DNA from: Hathewaya proteolytica DSM 3090
Lineage (GTDB): Bacteria > Bacillota > Clostridia > Clostridiales > Clostridiaceae
Direction of reading: 5' to 3'
DNA: 29,307 bases
Assembly (NCBI RefSeq): GCF_900142225.1
Contig: NZ_FRAD01000029.1
Location: forward strand, 1-29,307
The notes beneath the pieces are model-generated. The model was not told the origin of the DNA. It made no database searches and saw only the letters and a program-made list of their open reading frames with translations. Below, in pieces: positions 16,174 through 24,303 of this stretch. A program made the position numbers and the translations under genes. Position 1 is the first letter of the stretch. Every line of letters begins with the position of its first letter.

Positions 16174-17232
16174 ATGAATAATATTATAAATAAGGTTATA
16201 ATTCTTTTATCTTTGGTACTCATAGCTTTTACAAAAATGGACGGAATAAGTGCTATTATACCTATAACAGTGTCCATTGCTATAAGTTGTTTTTTGGAAT
16301 ACTTCAATAAGAAATATTTAAATGTTATAGTCTTTTGCGTTTACTGTGTTTTATGCTTCTTTTATCCACAATTTACGTATTTTATGCCACTTATAGCTTA
16401 TGATATGATGATGCAGGAAAATCAATATGTCGTCATGTTAGGAATAATTGTTCTTGTAAAAAATGTGGATTTCTGTGGATATAGCACTATCATAATAATG
16501 CCTACAATTATTATAATAGGGTGCGTTTTAAAGGCTAATGCTTCCAAGGCTGAAAGGTTAAGACGAGAATTTGTATCACAAAGAGACAGTCTAAAGGAAA
16601 AATCCATGAATTTAGAGACCAAGTTATCAGAACTAAGATATAGGCAGGATCAAGAAATAAGCATGGCCACTCTTAACGAAAGGAATAGAATTGCTAGGGA
16701 AATTCACGATAATGTGGGTCATTTATTATCTAGTTCTATAATACAAATTGGAGCTATCATGACCACCACTACTGATGAAAATGCAAAAAAAAATCTTGCC
16801 ATGGTCAATGAAACTTTAAATGATGGTATGGATTCTATAAGACGTAGTGTTCATGATCTAAGGGATGATTCTATAGATTTGTATCAACAGCTTAAGAAAA
16901 TCAGTGATGACTTTGATTTTTGTTATATAGAAATGGATTATCAAGTGAGTAGTAATATTAACATTCAACTAAAATATGCCATTATAAATATTGTAAAGGA
17001 AGCTTTGAACAATGTTATGAAGCATTCCAATGCTACAAAGGTAGAATTAAAATTGTATGAGCATCCAAAAATATTACAGCTTATAATATACGATAATGGA
17101 ACCTTAAAGAAGAATATAAATACAGAGGGCATGGGAATTGAAAGTATAAAACAGAGGGTAGAAAGTCTTAAGGGTGTAGTGAACATTCAAAATCAAAATG
17201 GGTTTAGAATTTTTGCTAGTTTTAATTTGTAA
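16174..17232 (+). CDS. Sensor histidine kinase, HisKA_3 type (LnrJ-like)
   Basis: 352 aa. About five hydrophobic segments occupy residues 5-120 with almost no extracellular loop, so the signal is probably sensed in or at the membrane, as in intramembrane-sensing kinases. A coiled coil (about 122-165) leads to the HisKA_3 dimerisation domain NERNRIAREIHDNVGHLL with phospho-acceptor H178. The HATPase domain has the N-box region KEALNNVMKHSNATKVEL and G-box EGMGIESIKQRV. ATG follows GGAGAAGAT. It is 18 bp from the response regulator and divergent from the exporter operon; this arrangement matches LnrJK controlling LnrLMN in Bacillus, where the kinase responds to membrane-active polyenes. Confidence 0.92.
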   Translation: MNNIINKVIILLSLVLIAFTKMDGISAIIPITVSIAISCFLEYFNKKYLNVIVFCVYCVLCFFYPQFTYFMPLIAYDMMMQENQYVVMLGIIVLVKNVDFCGYSTIIIMPTIIIIGCVLKANASKAERLRREFVSQRDSLKEKSMNLETKLSELRYRQDQEISMATLNERNRIAREIHDNVGHLLSSSIIQIGAIMTTTTDENAKKNLAMVNETLNDGMDSIRRSVHDLRDDSIDLYQQLKKISDDFDFCYIEMDYQVSSNINIQLKYAIINIVKEALNNVMKHSNATKVELKLYEHPKILQLIIYDNGTLKKNINTEGMGIESIKQRVESLKGVVNIQNQNGFRIFASFNL

Positions 17233-17250
17233 AAAAAGGGCGTGAAAAAT

Positions 17251-17880
17251 ATGAAGATTATAATTGTAGATGATGATAAAATAATATCAGCTTCACTAAA
17301 AATAATTATAGAATCTACAAAGGAAATAGAAGTTTTAGCCATGGGGCATAATGCCGAAGAGGCTATATCATTATATAAAACTCATAAACCTGATGTAATC
17401 CTTATGGATATAAGGATGGGAGAGAAAACTGGTATTGATGCTGCTAAAGATATTATAAGTGAGTATCCTGAAGCAAAGGTGTTGTTTCTTACCACTTTTT
17501 CTGACCATGAGTATATTATTGCAGCATTAAAAACAGGGGCTAAGGGGTATATCCTGAAGCAACATTATGAAAGTATAGTACCAGCCTTGAAGGCTGTGGA
17601 TATGGGACAAAATGTTTTTGGGGATGAAATCGTATCCAAGCTCCCAGAGATGCTTAATAGTAAGAGCAATTATAAAGATTATATGGAAAAGTACCAATTA
17701 AGTGAAAAAGAAATAGAAATTATAGAACTGATTTCCAAAGGCTTATCCAACAAAGAAATAAGCGGCCAGATATTTTTGAGTGAAGGCACTATTAGAAATT
17801 ATATAAGTAATATTTTGGAGAAACTATCTTTAAGAGATAGGACCCAATTGGCTATTTTTTATTTTAATCATTTAAAATGA
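17251..17880 (+). CDS. NarL/LuxR-family response regulator (LnrK-like)
   Basis: 209 aa from ATG 17251, 10 nt after AAAGGG. An in-frame GTG at 17242 sits directly on the ribosome site and is rejected. Receiver domain: acidic pocket VDDDK near the start, phospho-acceptor D53 in ILMDIRMG, LTTFSD and the conserved lysine in GYILKQ. The C-terminal LuxR-type helix-turn-helix (about 150-205) shows LSEKEIEIIELISKGLSNKE and SEGTIRNYISNILEKL. It should bind DNA as a dimer after phosphorylation by the upstream kinase and probably activates the divergent exporter operon through the palindrome at 16078-16089. No good terminator follows; weak hairpins lie downstream. Confidence 0.93.
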   Translation: MKIIIVDDDKIISASLKIIIESTKEIEVLAMGHNAEEAISLYKTHKPDVILMDIRMGEKTGIDAAKDIISEYPEAKVLFLTTFSDHEYIIAALKTGAKGYILKQHYESIVPALKAVDMGQNVFGDEIVSKLPEMLNSKSNYKDYMEKYQLSEKEIEIIELISKGLSNKEISGQIFLSEGTIRNYISNILEKLSLRDRTQLAIFYFNHLK

Positions 17881-17911
17881 TAATGTAGTATAATAAAGGT
17901 ATAGCCTTTCG

Positions 17912-17947
17912 ATTTCATAGCAAAAACTGGTGCATATACTATGAAAT
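17912..17947. repeat. Inverted repeat after the response regulator gene
   Basis: ATTTCATAG (17912-17920) and CTATGAAAT (17939-17947) form a perfect 9-bp stem with an 18-nt loop. A small AAAGG/CCTTT hairpin lies just before it (17896-17909). Neither is followed by a T-run, so it is at best a weak terminator or mRNA-stabilising structure. Confidence 0.45.
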
Positions 17948-17993
17948 AAAGGAATAAAGAAAAGATTGTTTATTAAAGGAATGGAGTATATAT

Positions 17994-18189
17994 ATGGATA
18001 AAAGTATGACAGTTGAGTGTTTAGGTGGTGCTTTAGAAATAGGAGGAAGTTCAATTTTGCTTGAACTTCATAATAAAAAAATCTTATTGGATGCCATGCT
18101 CATTTAAATCATATTGGGTCATTGCCTATAATAAACATATTTTAAAAGAATTTAAAGAACAAACTGGCCTAGAACCAGTTTTAAAATAG
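17994..18189 (+). pseudogene. Decayed metallo-beta-lactamase-fold (beta-CASP/RNase J-like) gene
   Basis: ATG 17994, after GGAATGGAG, begins a 37-residue frame with VECLGGALEIGGSSILLEL and KKILLDA, the start of MBL-fold RNA-processing hydrolases. The frame then stops at 18105. In the +2 frame at 18095 the text resumes as HAHLNHIGSLP, the metal-binding HxHxDH motif with its aspartate changed to asparagine. A third block in the +1 frame (about 18136-18189) reads as KEFKEQTGLEPVLK and stops at TAG 18187. An intact gene would be well over 1 kb, so two internal deletions and frameshifts have removed most of it. The frames are too short to encode a working enzyme. Confidence 0.8.
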
Positions 18190-18206
18190 TAAAAGGGGTT
18201 GTTTAT

Positions 18207-19034
18207 ATGGAAAATAAAATGCTAAAACCCAAGGAAATATTTGATTTTACCAAAAATATTGGTATAGAAAAGGGAGCAAAAAAATTTAAAGAAAATGTAA
18301 CACTTAGTATTCTAGCAGGTATGTTTATAGCCCTAGGGGGATTTGCCGCTGGTGTGGCATCTCACAGTATTGGAAATTATGGAGTTGCAAAATTAGTATC
18401 GGGAGTTGTTTTCCCCGTTGGACTAATTATGGTGCTTATATGTGGTGGTGAGCTGTTCACAGGCAATTCTCTTATGTCCATTGCTTGGCTTGAGAAAGAA
18501 ATAAGTATAAAAGAGTTATTGAAAAATTGGATTATTGTTTACTTAGGAAACTTCATAGGATCATTTTTTATTTCTTTGCTTCTATTGTATGGTGGTGCCT
18601 TAGACATTAATAAGGGTGCTTTTGCAATTTCTGTTTTGAAAACAGCAGCGAATAAAGTAAACATATCCTTTGGGCAAGGTGTTGCCAGTGGTATTTTGTG
18701 CAATATTCTTGTTTGCGGTGCTGTGTGGGGTTCTTATGCTGCAAAAGATATTATAGGGAAAATAGGTATGACTGTCATGCCCATTATGGCTTTTGTTATC
18801 GGAGGTTTTGAACACTGTGTTGCCAACATGTACTATTTGTCCTTTGCTTTTATGGCAAAAGGCCATATGACATTGGCTCAAACTGCTTCATTGCCCCTTG
18901 ATAAGTTAAATAATATAAACGCTTTTGGTATATTAGGGAATTTGGTGCCAGTAACCTTAGGCAATATAATCGGCGGTGCAGTGGTGGTAGCAGGTTTATA
19001 TTGGCTTGCCTATAATAAGAGATCTAATAAGTAA
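18207..19034 (+). CDS. Formate/nitrite transporter (FNT) family channel
   Basis: 275 aa with six predicted membrane helices. FNT signatures: GGFAAGVASHS in the first helix, GGELFTGNSL (the signature of the family), and VIGGFEHCVANMYYLSFA, with the pore histidine H in GFEHCVANM. Family members form pentameric channels moving formate, nitrite, hydrosulphide or lactate with protons. For a fermentative clostridium formate is plausible, but hydrosulphide and nitrite members look much alike and no pyruvate formate-lyase or reductase gene is nearby. ATG follows AAAAGGGG. The next gene starts 30 bp later without a terminator between, so the two may be co-transcribed. Confidence 0.9.
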   Translation: MENKMLKPKEIFDFTKNIGIEKGAKKFKENVTLSILAGMFIALGGFAAGVASHSIGNYGVAKLVSGVVFPVGLIMVLICGGELFTGNSLMSIAWLEKEISIKELLKNWIIVYLGNFIGSFFISLLLLYGGALDINKGAFAISVLKTAANKVNISFGQGVASGILCNILVCGAVWGSYAAKDIIGKIGMTVMPIMAFVIGGFEHCVANMYYLSFAFMAKGHMTLAQTASLPLDKLNNINAFGILGNLVPVTLGNIIGGAVVVAGLYWLAYNKRSNK

Positions 19035-19064
19035 AAAGTGTAGAAAACGAAGGAGGATGTTAAA

Positions 19065-20693
19065 GTGAATTTAAAAAATAAAATTAGCTCAATGGCAGGG
19101 AAAACTTTGATTGGGATTGTGTTGGTAAACATATTAGTTTTAGCGGTGTTGTTTGTAATCAATATGTTCTTTTTATTTATTCCCATAAACGTGAAATTTT
19201 TATTTAGGTTTTTGATTATTTGGTCAGTTATTAATGGGACATTTTTAATTATATATAGCATAAAAAGCAACAAAAAGATGTTGCGTATAGGGGTCATCAG
19301 TACTCTTATTGCCATTGTTGTTTTGGCTGTTATTTCAACTAGTAAAATTTTCAATTATGAAAGGTATAGAAATCTTGCAGGAGAAATTAAAACATACGAG
19401 TTTAAAGATGATATCAAGGCTGTAGATTTAGATAAACTACCTATAAATAATAGCGTTTTAGCCAAAAATATTGCGGACAAAAAGCTAGGTGAAATACCTT
19501 CTTTGGGGTCACAGGTTGACATTGGAGAGTTTACCATACAAAAGGTAAAGGACGAACTATTTTACGTAGCACCGCTAGAGCATGAAGGGTTTTTTAAGTG
19601 GTTCAGCAATAAAAAAGGAACCCCTGGTTATGTAATGGTAAATGCTACAAAGCAAAATGATGTTAGGCTTATTACAGAACTTAATGGAGAAAAGATTAAT
19701 TTAAAATATCTAAAGAGTGCATACTTTTTCTCTAATTTAAAGAGACATGCTTACTTGAATAAACTTACAAAGGGATTAAAGGATTTTTCTTTTGAATTGG
19801 ATGATAACCTTAGGCCTTATTGGGCTATTTCCATGTATGATCTTGATGTTGGTCTTTCAGGGGAAAAGGTGGTTGGAACTTTACTTATTGACGCTCAGAC
19901 TGGCGAGTCTAAGGTTTACTCTGTGGAAGACACTCCAGAATGGGTAGATAGGATTCAGACTAAAGATATAGCAGAAACGAATTTGAAAAATTGGGGAGAA
20001 CTAGTTCATGGTGTATTCAATTTTAGCAATAAAGATAAATTAACTTTGACTGAAGGAATAAAGGTTATTTATAATGGAGACGATTGCTATTATTACACAG
20101 GAATTACTTCTGTTGGTGCTGATGAGAGTCTTGTTGGGTTCTTCCTTACCAACTCTAGAACTGGAGTTACAAATATGTATAAGGTATCTGGAGCCATAGA
20201 AACTGCAGCAGTTAAATCCGCAGAAGGTAAGGTTCAGCAATATGGATATACAGGTACTTTCCCTATTTTGACCAATATAAATTCTCAACCTACCTACTTT
20301 ACAACCTTATTGGACAATAAGGGTTTGATAAAAAACTATGCCTTTGTAAATGTGAAAAACTATAATTCTGTAGGTGTTGGTGAGACCATTAGGGAAGCCT
20401 ATGATGATTATTTGGAAGAAATATCTCGAGATAATTCCATAACCATTGATGAAAAGGGTGAATTAAAATCCTTAGAAGGTGTGGTAGAGAGAATAGGTCA
20501 GGCAACTATAAAAAACATACAGTACACTATTATGAAATTAAATGATAACAAACAGATATTTACAATACCTGTAGAGATAAATAAAGAACTCACTGTCACT
20601 AAAGAAGGGGATATAGTAAAAATACAGTATGTTGAAAGTGGAAATGGAAACATTACTGTGAAGTCCATAGAAAATGCAACATTAAATAAGTAG
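19065..20693 (+). CDS. Conserved-looking protein of unknown function with three N-terminal membrane helices
   Basis: 542 aa starting at GTG, which follows AAGGAGG; the overlap of the frame with upstream DNA gives no better start. Helices at about 12-38, 45-66 and 72-93 are followed by a long hydrophilic region (about 95-542). The latter holds no enzyme motif I recognise; it has alternating strands and phrases such as RPYWAISMYDLDVGL and VVGTLLIDAQTGESKVY, which recall PepSY-like modules that describe protein-protein or inhibitor roles. An odd helix count places the large domain outside if the N-terminus is inside. Not assigned to a family. Co-transcription with the FNT gene is possible but no functional link is evident. 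No terminator precedes the ileS promoter. Confidence 0.75.
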   Translation: MNLKNKISSMAGKTLIGIVLVNILVLAVLFVINMFFLFIPINVKFLFRFLIIWSVINGTFLIIYSIKSNKKMLRIGVISTLIAIVVLAVISTSKIFNYERYRNLAGEIKTYEFKDDIKAVDLDKLPINNSVLAKNIADKKLGEIPSLGSQVDIGEFTIQKVKDELFYVAPLEHEGFFKWFSNKKGTPGYVMVNATKQNDVRLITELNGEKINLKYLKSAYFFSNLKRHAYLNKLTKGLKDFSFELDDNLRPYWAISMYDLDVGLSGEKVVGTLLIDAQTGESKVYSVEDTPEWVDRIQTKDIAETNLKNWGELVHGVFNFSNKDKLTLTEGIKVIYNGDDCYYYTGITSVGADESLVGFFLTNSRTGVTNMYKVSGAIETAAVKSAEGKVQQYGYTGTFPILTNINSQPTYFTTLLDNKGLIKNYAFVNVKNYNSVGVGETIREAYDDYLEEISRDNSITIDEKGELKSLEGVVERIGQATIKNIQYTIMKLNDNKQIFTIPVEINKELTVTKEGDIVKIQYVESGNGNITVKSIENATLNK

Positions 20694-20718
20694 CTAGTTA
20701 ATAATAGTTTAATCCTTG

Positions 20719-20747
20719 TTGACAAACAAAAAAATGTGCTCTATAAT
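20719..20747 (+). promoter_or_regulatory. Consensus sigma-A promoter of ileS
   Basis: TTGACA (20719-20724), 17-bp spacer, TATAAT (20742-20747), a perfect match to consensus. Predicted transcription start is near 20754, just before the T-box leader. Confidence 0.92.
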
Positions 20748-20755
20748 CAAAGATA

Positions 20756-21008
20756 TTAGTTATAAGTAAAAGCATTGATTAGGAAGAGTAACTATTTTGT
20801 AAGTCAAAAGAGAGCGGGGAGTGGTGAGAACCCGTGGCAGAGAAATAGTGAAAATCACCTATGAGCTTAAGGCTGAATTTTTATAGTAGGTTGTTACGTA
20901 TTCCTGCGTTAAAGGATAGGGTATTATTATGTACCTAAACTTATATTATTACCATAGGTGGTATAGCGGAGACATTACACTTCGTCCTATTAAGGGCGAA
21001 GTTTTTTT
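20756..21008 (+). promoter_or_regulatory. T-box leader (isoleucine-specific) controlling ileS
   Basis: The leader senses uncharged tRNA-Ile and permits read-through into ileS. Visible elements: the stem I region with the GGTGAGAACCCG loop area, the specifier loop with codon ATC at 20854-20856 set in GAAAATCACC, and the T-box sequence AGGTGGTATAGCGGA (20956-20970) whose bulge pairs with the tRNA acceptor end. A terminator hairpin follows. The ATC codon agrees with the downstream isoleucyl-tRNA synthetase gene. Stem II/III pairings were not fully traced. Confidence 0.93.
20979..21008 (+). terminator. Attenuator terminator of the ileS T-box
   Basis: ACTTCGTCCT (20979-20988) pairs with AGGGCGAAGT (20993-21002, one G-U pair) and is followed by TTTTTT. 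It is the alternative to the antiterminator that contains the T-box sequence. Confidence 0.9.
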
Positions 21009-21074
21009 ATTTGTAACTAAACATGAAAAGTGAAAGTATAAATTAAAAATATGTTAGAAGAGAGGATGATGATT

Positions 21075-24000
21075 ATGTACAAAAAAATCGATAATTCACA
21101 GAGCTTTGTGGATAGAGAAAAAGAAGTAGCAAAATTATGGAATGATAATGATATTATTCAGAAAAACTTTGATATGAACAAAGAAGGAGAATATTTTACC
21201 TTTTATGATGGACCTCCAACTGCCAATGGAAAGCCACATGTAGGACACGTATTAACTCGTGTAATGAAGGATATAATTCCAAGATACAAGGTCATGAAGG
21301 GATACAAAGTCTTAAGAAAAGCAGGGTGGGATACTCACGGTCTTCCAGTGGAACTTGAGATTGAAAAGAAACTGGGTATATCTGGAAAAGAACAGATAGA
21401 AGCGTACGGTGTAGAAAAATTTATTAAGGAATGTAAGGAAAGCGTATTCAAGTATACAAGTCTTTGGAAAGATATGTCCGAAAAACTTGGCTTCTGGGTT
21501 GATATGGATAATCCATACGTTACTTACCATGATAACTATATAGAATCTGTATGGTGGGCTCTAAAGCAGATGTGGGATAAGGAATTGCTTTATCAAGGAC
21601 ACAAGGTTATGCCATACTGCCCAAGATGTGGTACTGCTTTATCTTCTCACGAAGTAGCTCAAGGATATAAGGATGTAAAAGAAGCTACAGCTGTAGTAAA
21701 GTTCAAAGTTAAGGGTGAAGAAAACAAGTATTTTCTTGCATGGACCACAACTCCATGGACCTTGCCAAGTAATATGGCACTTACTGTAAATAAAAAATAT
21801 GATTACGTGGAAGCAGAACAAAAGGGTGAAATATATATATTGGCAAGGGATTTGGCCAAAAATATTTTAGGTGAAGAATACACAGTAGTAAGGGAGTTTA
21901 AGGGCGAAGAACTTCTTGGTATGGAATACGAGCAGATGTTTAAGTTCGAAACTCCAAAGGAAAAAGCTTTTTTTGTTATTCATGGAGATTTTGTTACTCT
22001 AACTGATGGTACTGGAATAGTTCATACTGCACCAGCTTATGGTGAAGATGACAATCGTGTATGCAAACAGAACAATGTACCTTCTATAAATCTTGTGGAT
22101 AAGAGTGGTTGCTTTGTTGAGTCTGTAGAGCCATGGAAGGGAATGTTCGTAAAGAAAGCTGATGAAAAGATCATAGAGTACATGGAAGAGAAGGGTATCT
22201 TATATAAATCTGAAAAGCATACTCACTCTTACCCTCATTGCTGGAGATGTGATACTCCACTACTATACTATCCAAAGGACAGTTGGTTTGTAAGAACAAC
22301 AAAGGTTAAAGATAGACTCATAGAAAACAATAATAGCATAAACTGGTTGCCAGACAATATTAGAACAGGAAGAATGGGCAAATTCCTTGAAAATAACATT
22401 GATTGGGGCATAAGCAGAGATAGATACTGGGGTACTCCGCTTCCAATATGGCAGTGTGAATGTGGTCATCAAGAGTGTATTGGCAGTAGAAAAGAGCTTA
22501 TGGAAAAAGGTGTGGATGTAAATGAGAATATGGAATTACATAAGCCATATATTGATGAAGTAAAGTTAAATTGTCCACACTGTGGAAAACTTATGACAAG
22601 AACTAAGGAAGTAATTGACTGTTGGTTTGACTCAGGTTCTATGCCATTTGCACAGCATCACTATCCATTTGAGAATAAAGAAATATTTGAGGAGAACTTC
22701 CCAGCACAGTTTATATCAGAGGCTGTGGATCAGACAAGAGGTTGGTTCTACACATTACAGGCTATATCTACCACATTGTTTGATAAAGCTCCGTTTGAAA
22801 ACTGCATAGTTCTAGGACACGTTCTTGATAAAAAGGGCATAAAGATGTCAAAGCACAAGGGCAATGTAGTAGACCCATTTGATGTACTTGAACACGAGGG
22901 TGCAGATGCTGCAAGATGGCATTTCTACACTGCTAGTGCACCATGGTTACCTACAAGATTCTCAGAGGATGATGTGGCAGAGACTGGAAGGAGATTCCTT
23001 GGCACTCTTTGGAATGTTTACTCTTTCTATGTTTTGTATGCTGATATCGATAAATTTAATCCATATAATTATAAGGATTTTGTATCAGAAAATGTTATGG
23101 ATAAGTGGATAATTTCAAAATTGTATTCTCTAAATAAATCCATAGATGGTCATTTAAACAATTATGAGATAACTCAGGCAGCTGTGGAAATAGAAGAATT
23201 TGTGGATGAATTATCAAATTGGTATGTAAGAAGAAACAGGGCTAGGTTCTGGCAGGATACTTTAACAGAGGATAAAATTGGTGCTTATGTAACCCTTCAC
23301 AAAGTGTTAGTTGAACTTTGTAAGATTGCGGCTCCATTTGTTCCATTTATAACAGAGGAAATATATCAAAACTTAGTAGTAAATCTAGATAAGTCAGCAG
23401 AGGAGAGTATACATCTTTGCAACTGGCCACAGTGTAAAGAGGAATTCATAAACAAATCTCTTGAAAAGGAAATGGATTTAGCTTATAAAGTTGTAAAGCT
23501 TGGTAGGGCAGCTAGAAACAGCGCAAATATCAAAAACAGGCAGCCACTTTCGAAAATGCTTTTATCTACTAATGTTATACCGGAATACTATGGGGACATC
23601 ATAAAGGATGAACTTAACATTAAGGAAATTCAATTTGGAGCAGACGTTTCAAAATATGTAAGTTTTGAGATAAAGCCTAATCTACCAGTGCTTGGAAAGA
23701 CTTATGGAAAACTTATACCAGAAATAAGAAAAGCTATATCTGCTGAAAATCAGATGAACCTTGCATCAAAAATAAGTTCCGGTGAAAGTGTTGTGGTAAA
23801 TGCAGCAGGTCAGGATATTGAGCTTAATTCAGAAAATCTCCTTGTAAACATGAAAGGTCTTGATGGTTATGCTTTTTCTGGTGAAGGGGATATAGGTGTT
23901 CTTTTAGACACTAATATAACTGAAGAGTTAAGAGAAGAAGGCCATTTAAGAGAAATTTTAAGTAAAGTTCAGAATATGAGAAAAGAAAGTGGATTCCAAG

Positions 24001-24185
24001 TAGATGACAGAATAAATATGTATGTTTCGGGAAATAATATGCTAGAAGACATTATACGAAAATACGAGGATACCATAAAAAAAGAAACTCTTACAGTGAA
24101 TATTCTATTTGATGAAGAAAGCGACTATAAAGAAATTAAAATTAACGGAGAAACATTAAATTTAAATGTTGAAGTTGTAAAATAG
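21075..24185 (+). CDS. ileS: Isoleucyl-tRNA synthetase, long (type 2, eukaryote-like) form
   Basis: 1036 aa class I synthetase that charges tRNA-Ile in the cytoplasm. HIGH-type motif GKPHVGH (H55, H58), an editing-domain region with AWTTTPWTLPSN and LTDGTGIVHTAPAYGEDD, and KMSKH (590-594) with GIKMSKHKGNVVDP. TLWNVYSFYVLYA and the total length near 1,035 match the type 2 form rather than the ~930-aa type 1. That form in other bacteria is less sensitive to mupirocin (family knowledge; not tested here). I chose ATG 21075, 8 nt after AGAGGA; earlier in-frame ATGs (21051, 21066, 21069) overlap or precede the ribosome site. Expression is set by the T-box leader directly upstream. Confidence 0.96.
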   Translation: MYKKIDNSQSFVDREKEVAKLWNDNDIIQKNFDMNKEGEYFTFYDGPPTANGKPHVGHVLTRVMKDIIPRYKVMKGYKVLRKAGWDTHGLPVELEIEKKLGISGKEQIEAYGVEKFIKECKESVFKYTSLWKDMSEKLGFWVDMDNPYVTYHDNYIESVWWALKQMWDKELLYQGHKVMPYCPRCGTALSSHEVAQGYKDVKEATAVVKFKVKGEENKYFLAWTTTPWTLPSNMALTVNKKYDYVEAEQKGEIYILARDLAKNILGEEYTVVREFKGEELLGMEYEQMFKFETPKEKAFFVIHGDFVTLTDGTGIVHTAPAYGEDDNRVCKQNNVPSINLVDKSGCFVESVEPWKGMFVKKADEKIIEYMEEKGILYKSEKHTHSYPHCWRCDTPLLYYPKDSWFVRTTKVKDRLIENNNSINWLPDNIRTGRMGKFLENNIDWGISRDRYWGTPLPIWQCECGHQECIGSRKELMEKGVDVNENMELHKPYIDEVKLNCPHCGKLMTRTKEVIDCWFDSGSMPFAQHHYPFENKEIFEENFPAQFISEAVDQTRGWFYTLQAISTTLFDKAPFENCIVLGHVLDKKGIKMSKHKGNVVDPFDVLEHEGADAARWHFYTASAPWLPTRFSEDDVAETGRRFLGTLWNVYSFYVLYADIDKFNPYNYKDFVSENVMDKWIISKLYSLNKSIDGHLNNYEITQAAVEIEEFVDELSNWYVRRNRARFWQDTLTEDKIGAYVTLHKVLVELCKIAAPFVPFITEEIYQNLVVNLDKSAEESIHLCNWPQCKEEFINKSLEKEMDLAYKVVKLGRAARNSANIKNRQPLSKMLLSTNVIPEYYGDIIKDELNIKEIQFGADVSKYVSFEIKPNLPVLGKTYGKLIPEIRKAISAENQMNLASKISSGESVVVNAAGQDIELNSENLLVNMKGLDGYAFSGEGDIGVLLDTNITEELREEGHLREILSKVQNMRKESGFQVDDRINMYVSGNNMLEDIIRKYEDTIKKETLTVNILFDEESDYKEIKINGETLNLNVEVVK

Positions 24186-24206
24186 AATGATATAATGTAA
24201 AATTAT

Positions 24207-24252
24207 AGAGGCATATTTAAACGAATTTTATGGATAAATATGCCTCTGTTTT
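24207..24252 (+). terminator. Terminator after ileS
   Basis: AGAGGCATATTTA (24207-24219) pairs perfectly with TAAATATGCCTCT (24235-24247) around a 15-nt loop, followed by GTTTTC. The stem is strong and the T-run modest. Confidence 0.8.
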
Positions 24253-24303
24253 CATTATAAACAGAGAGATAAACGTGATTATACCGTGTAAGAAGGTGAT
24301 TTT

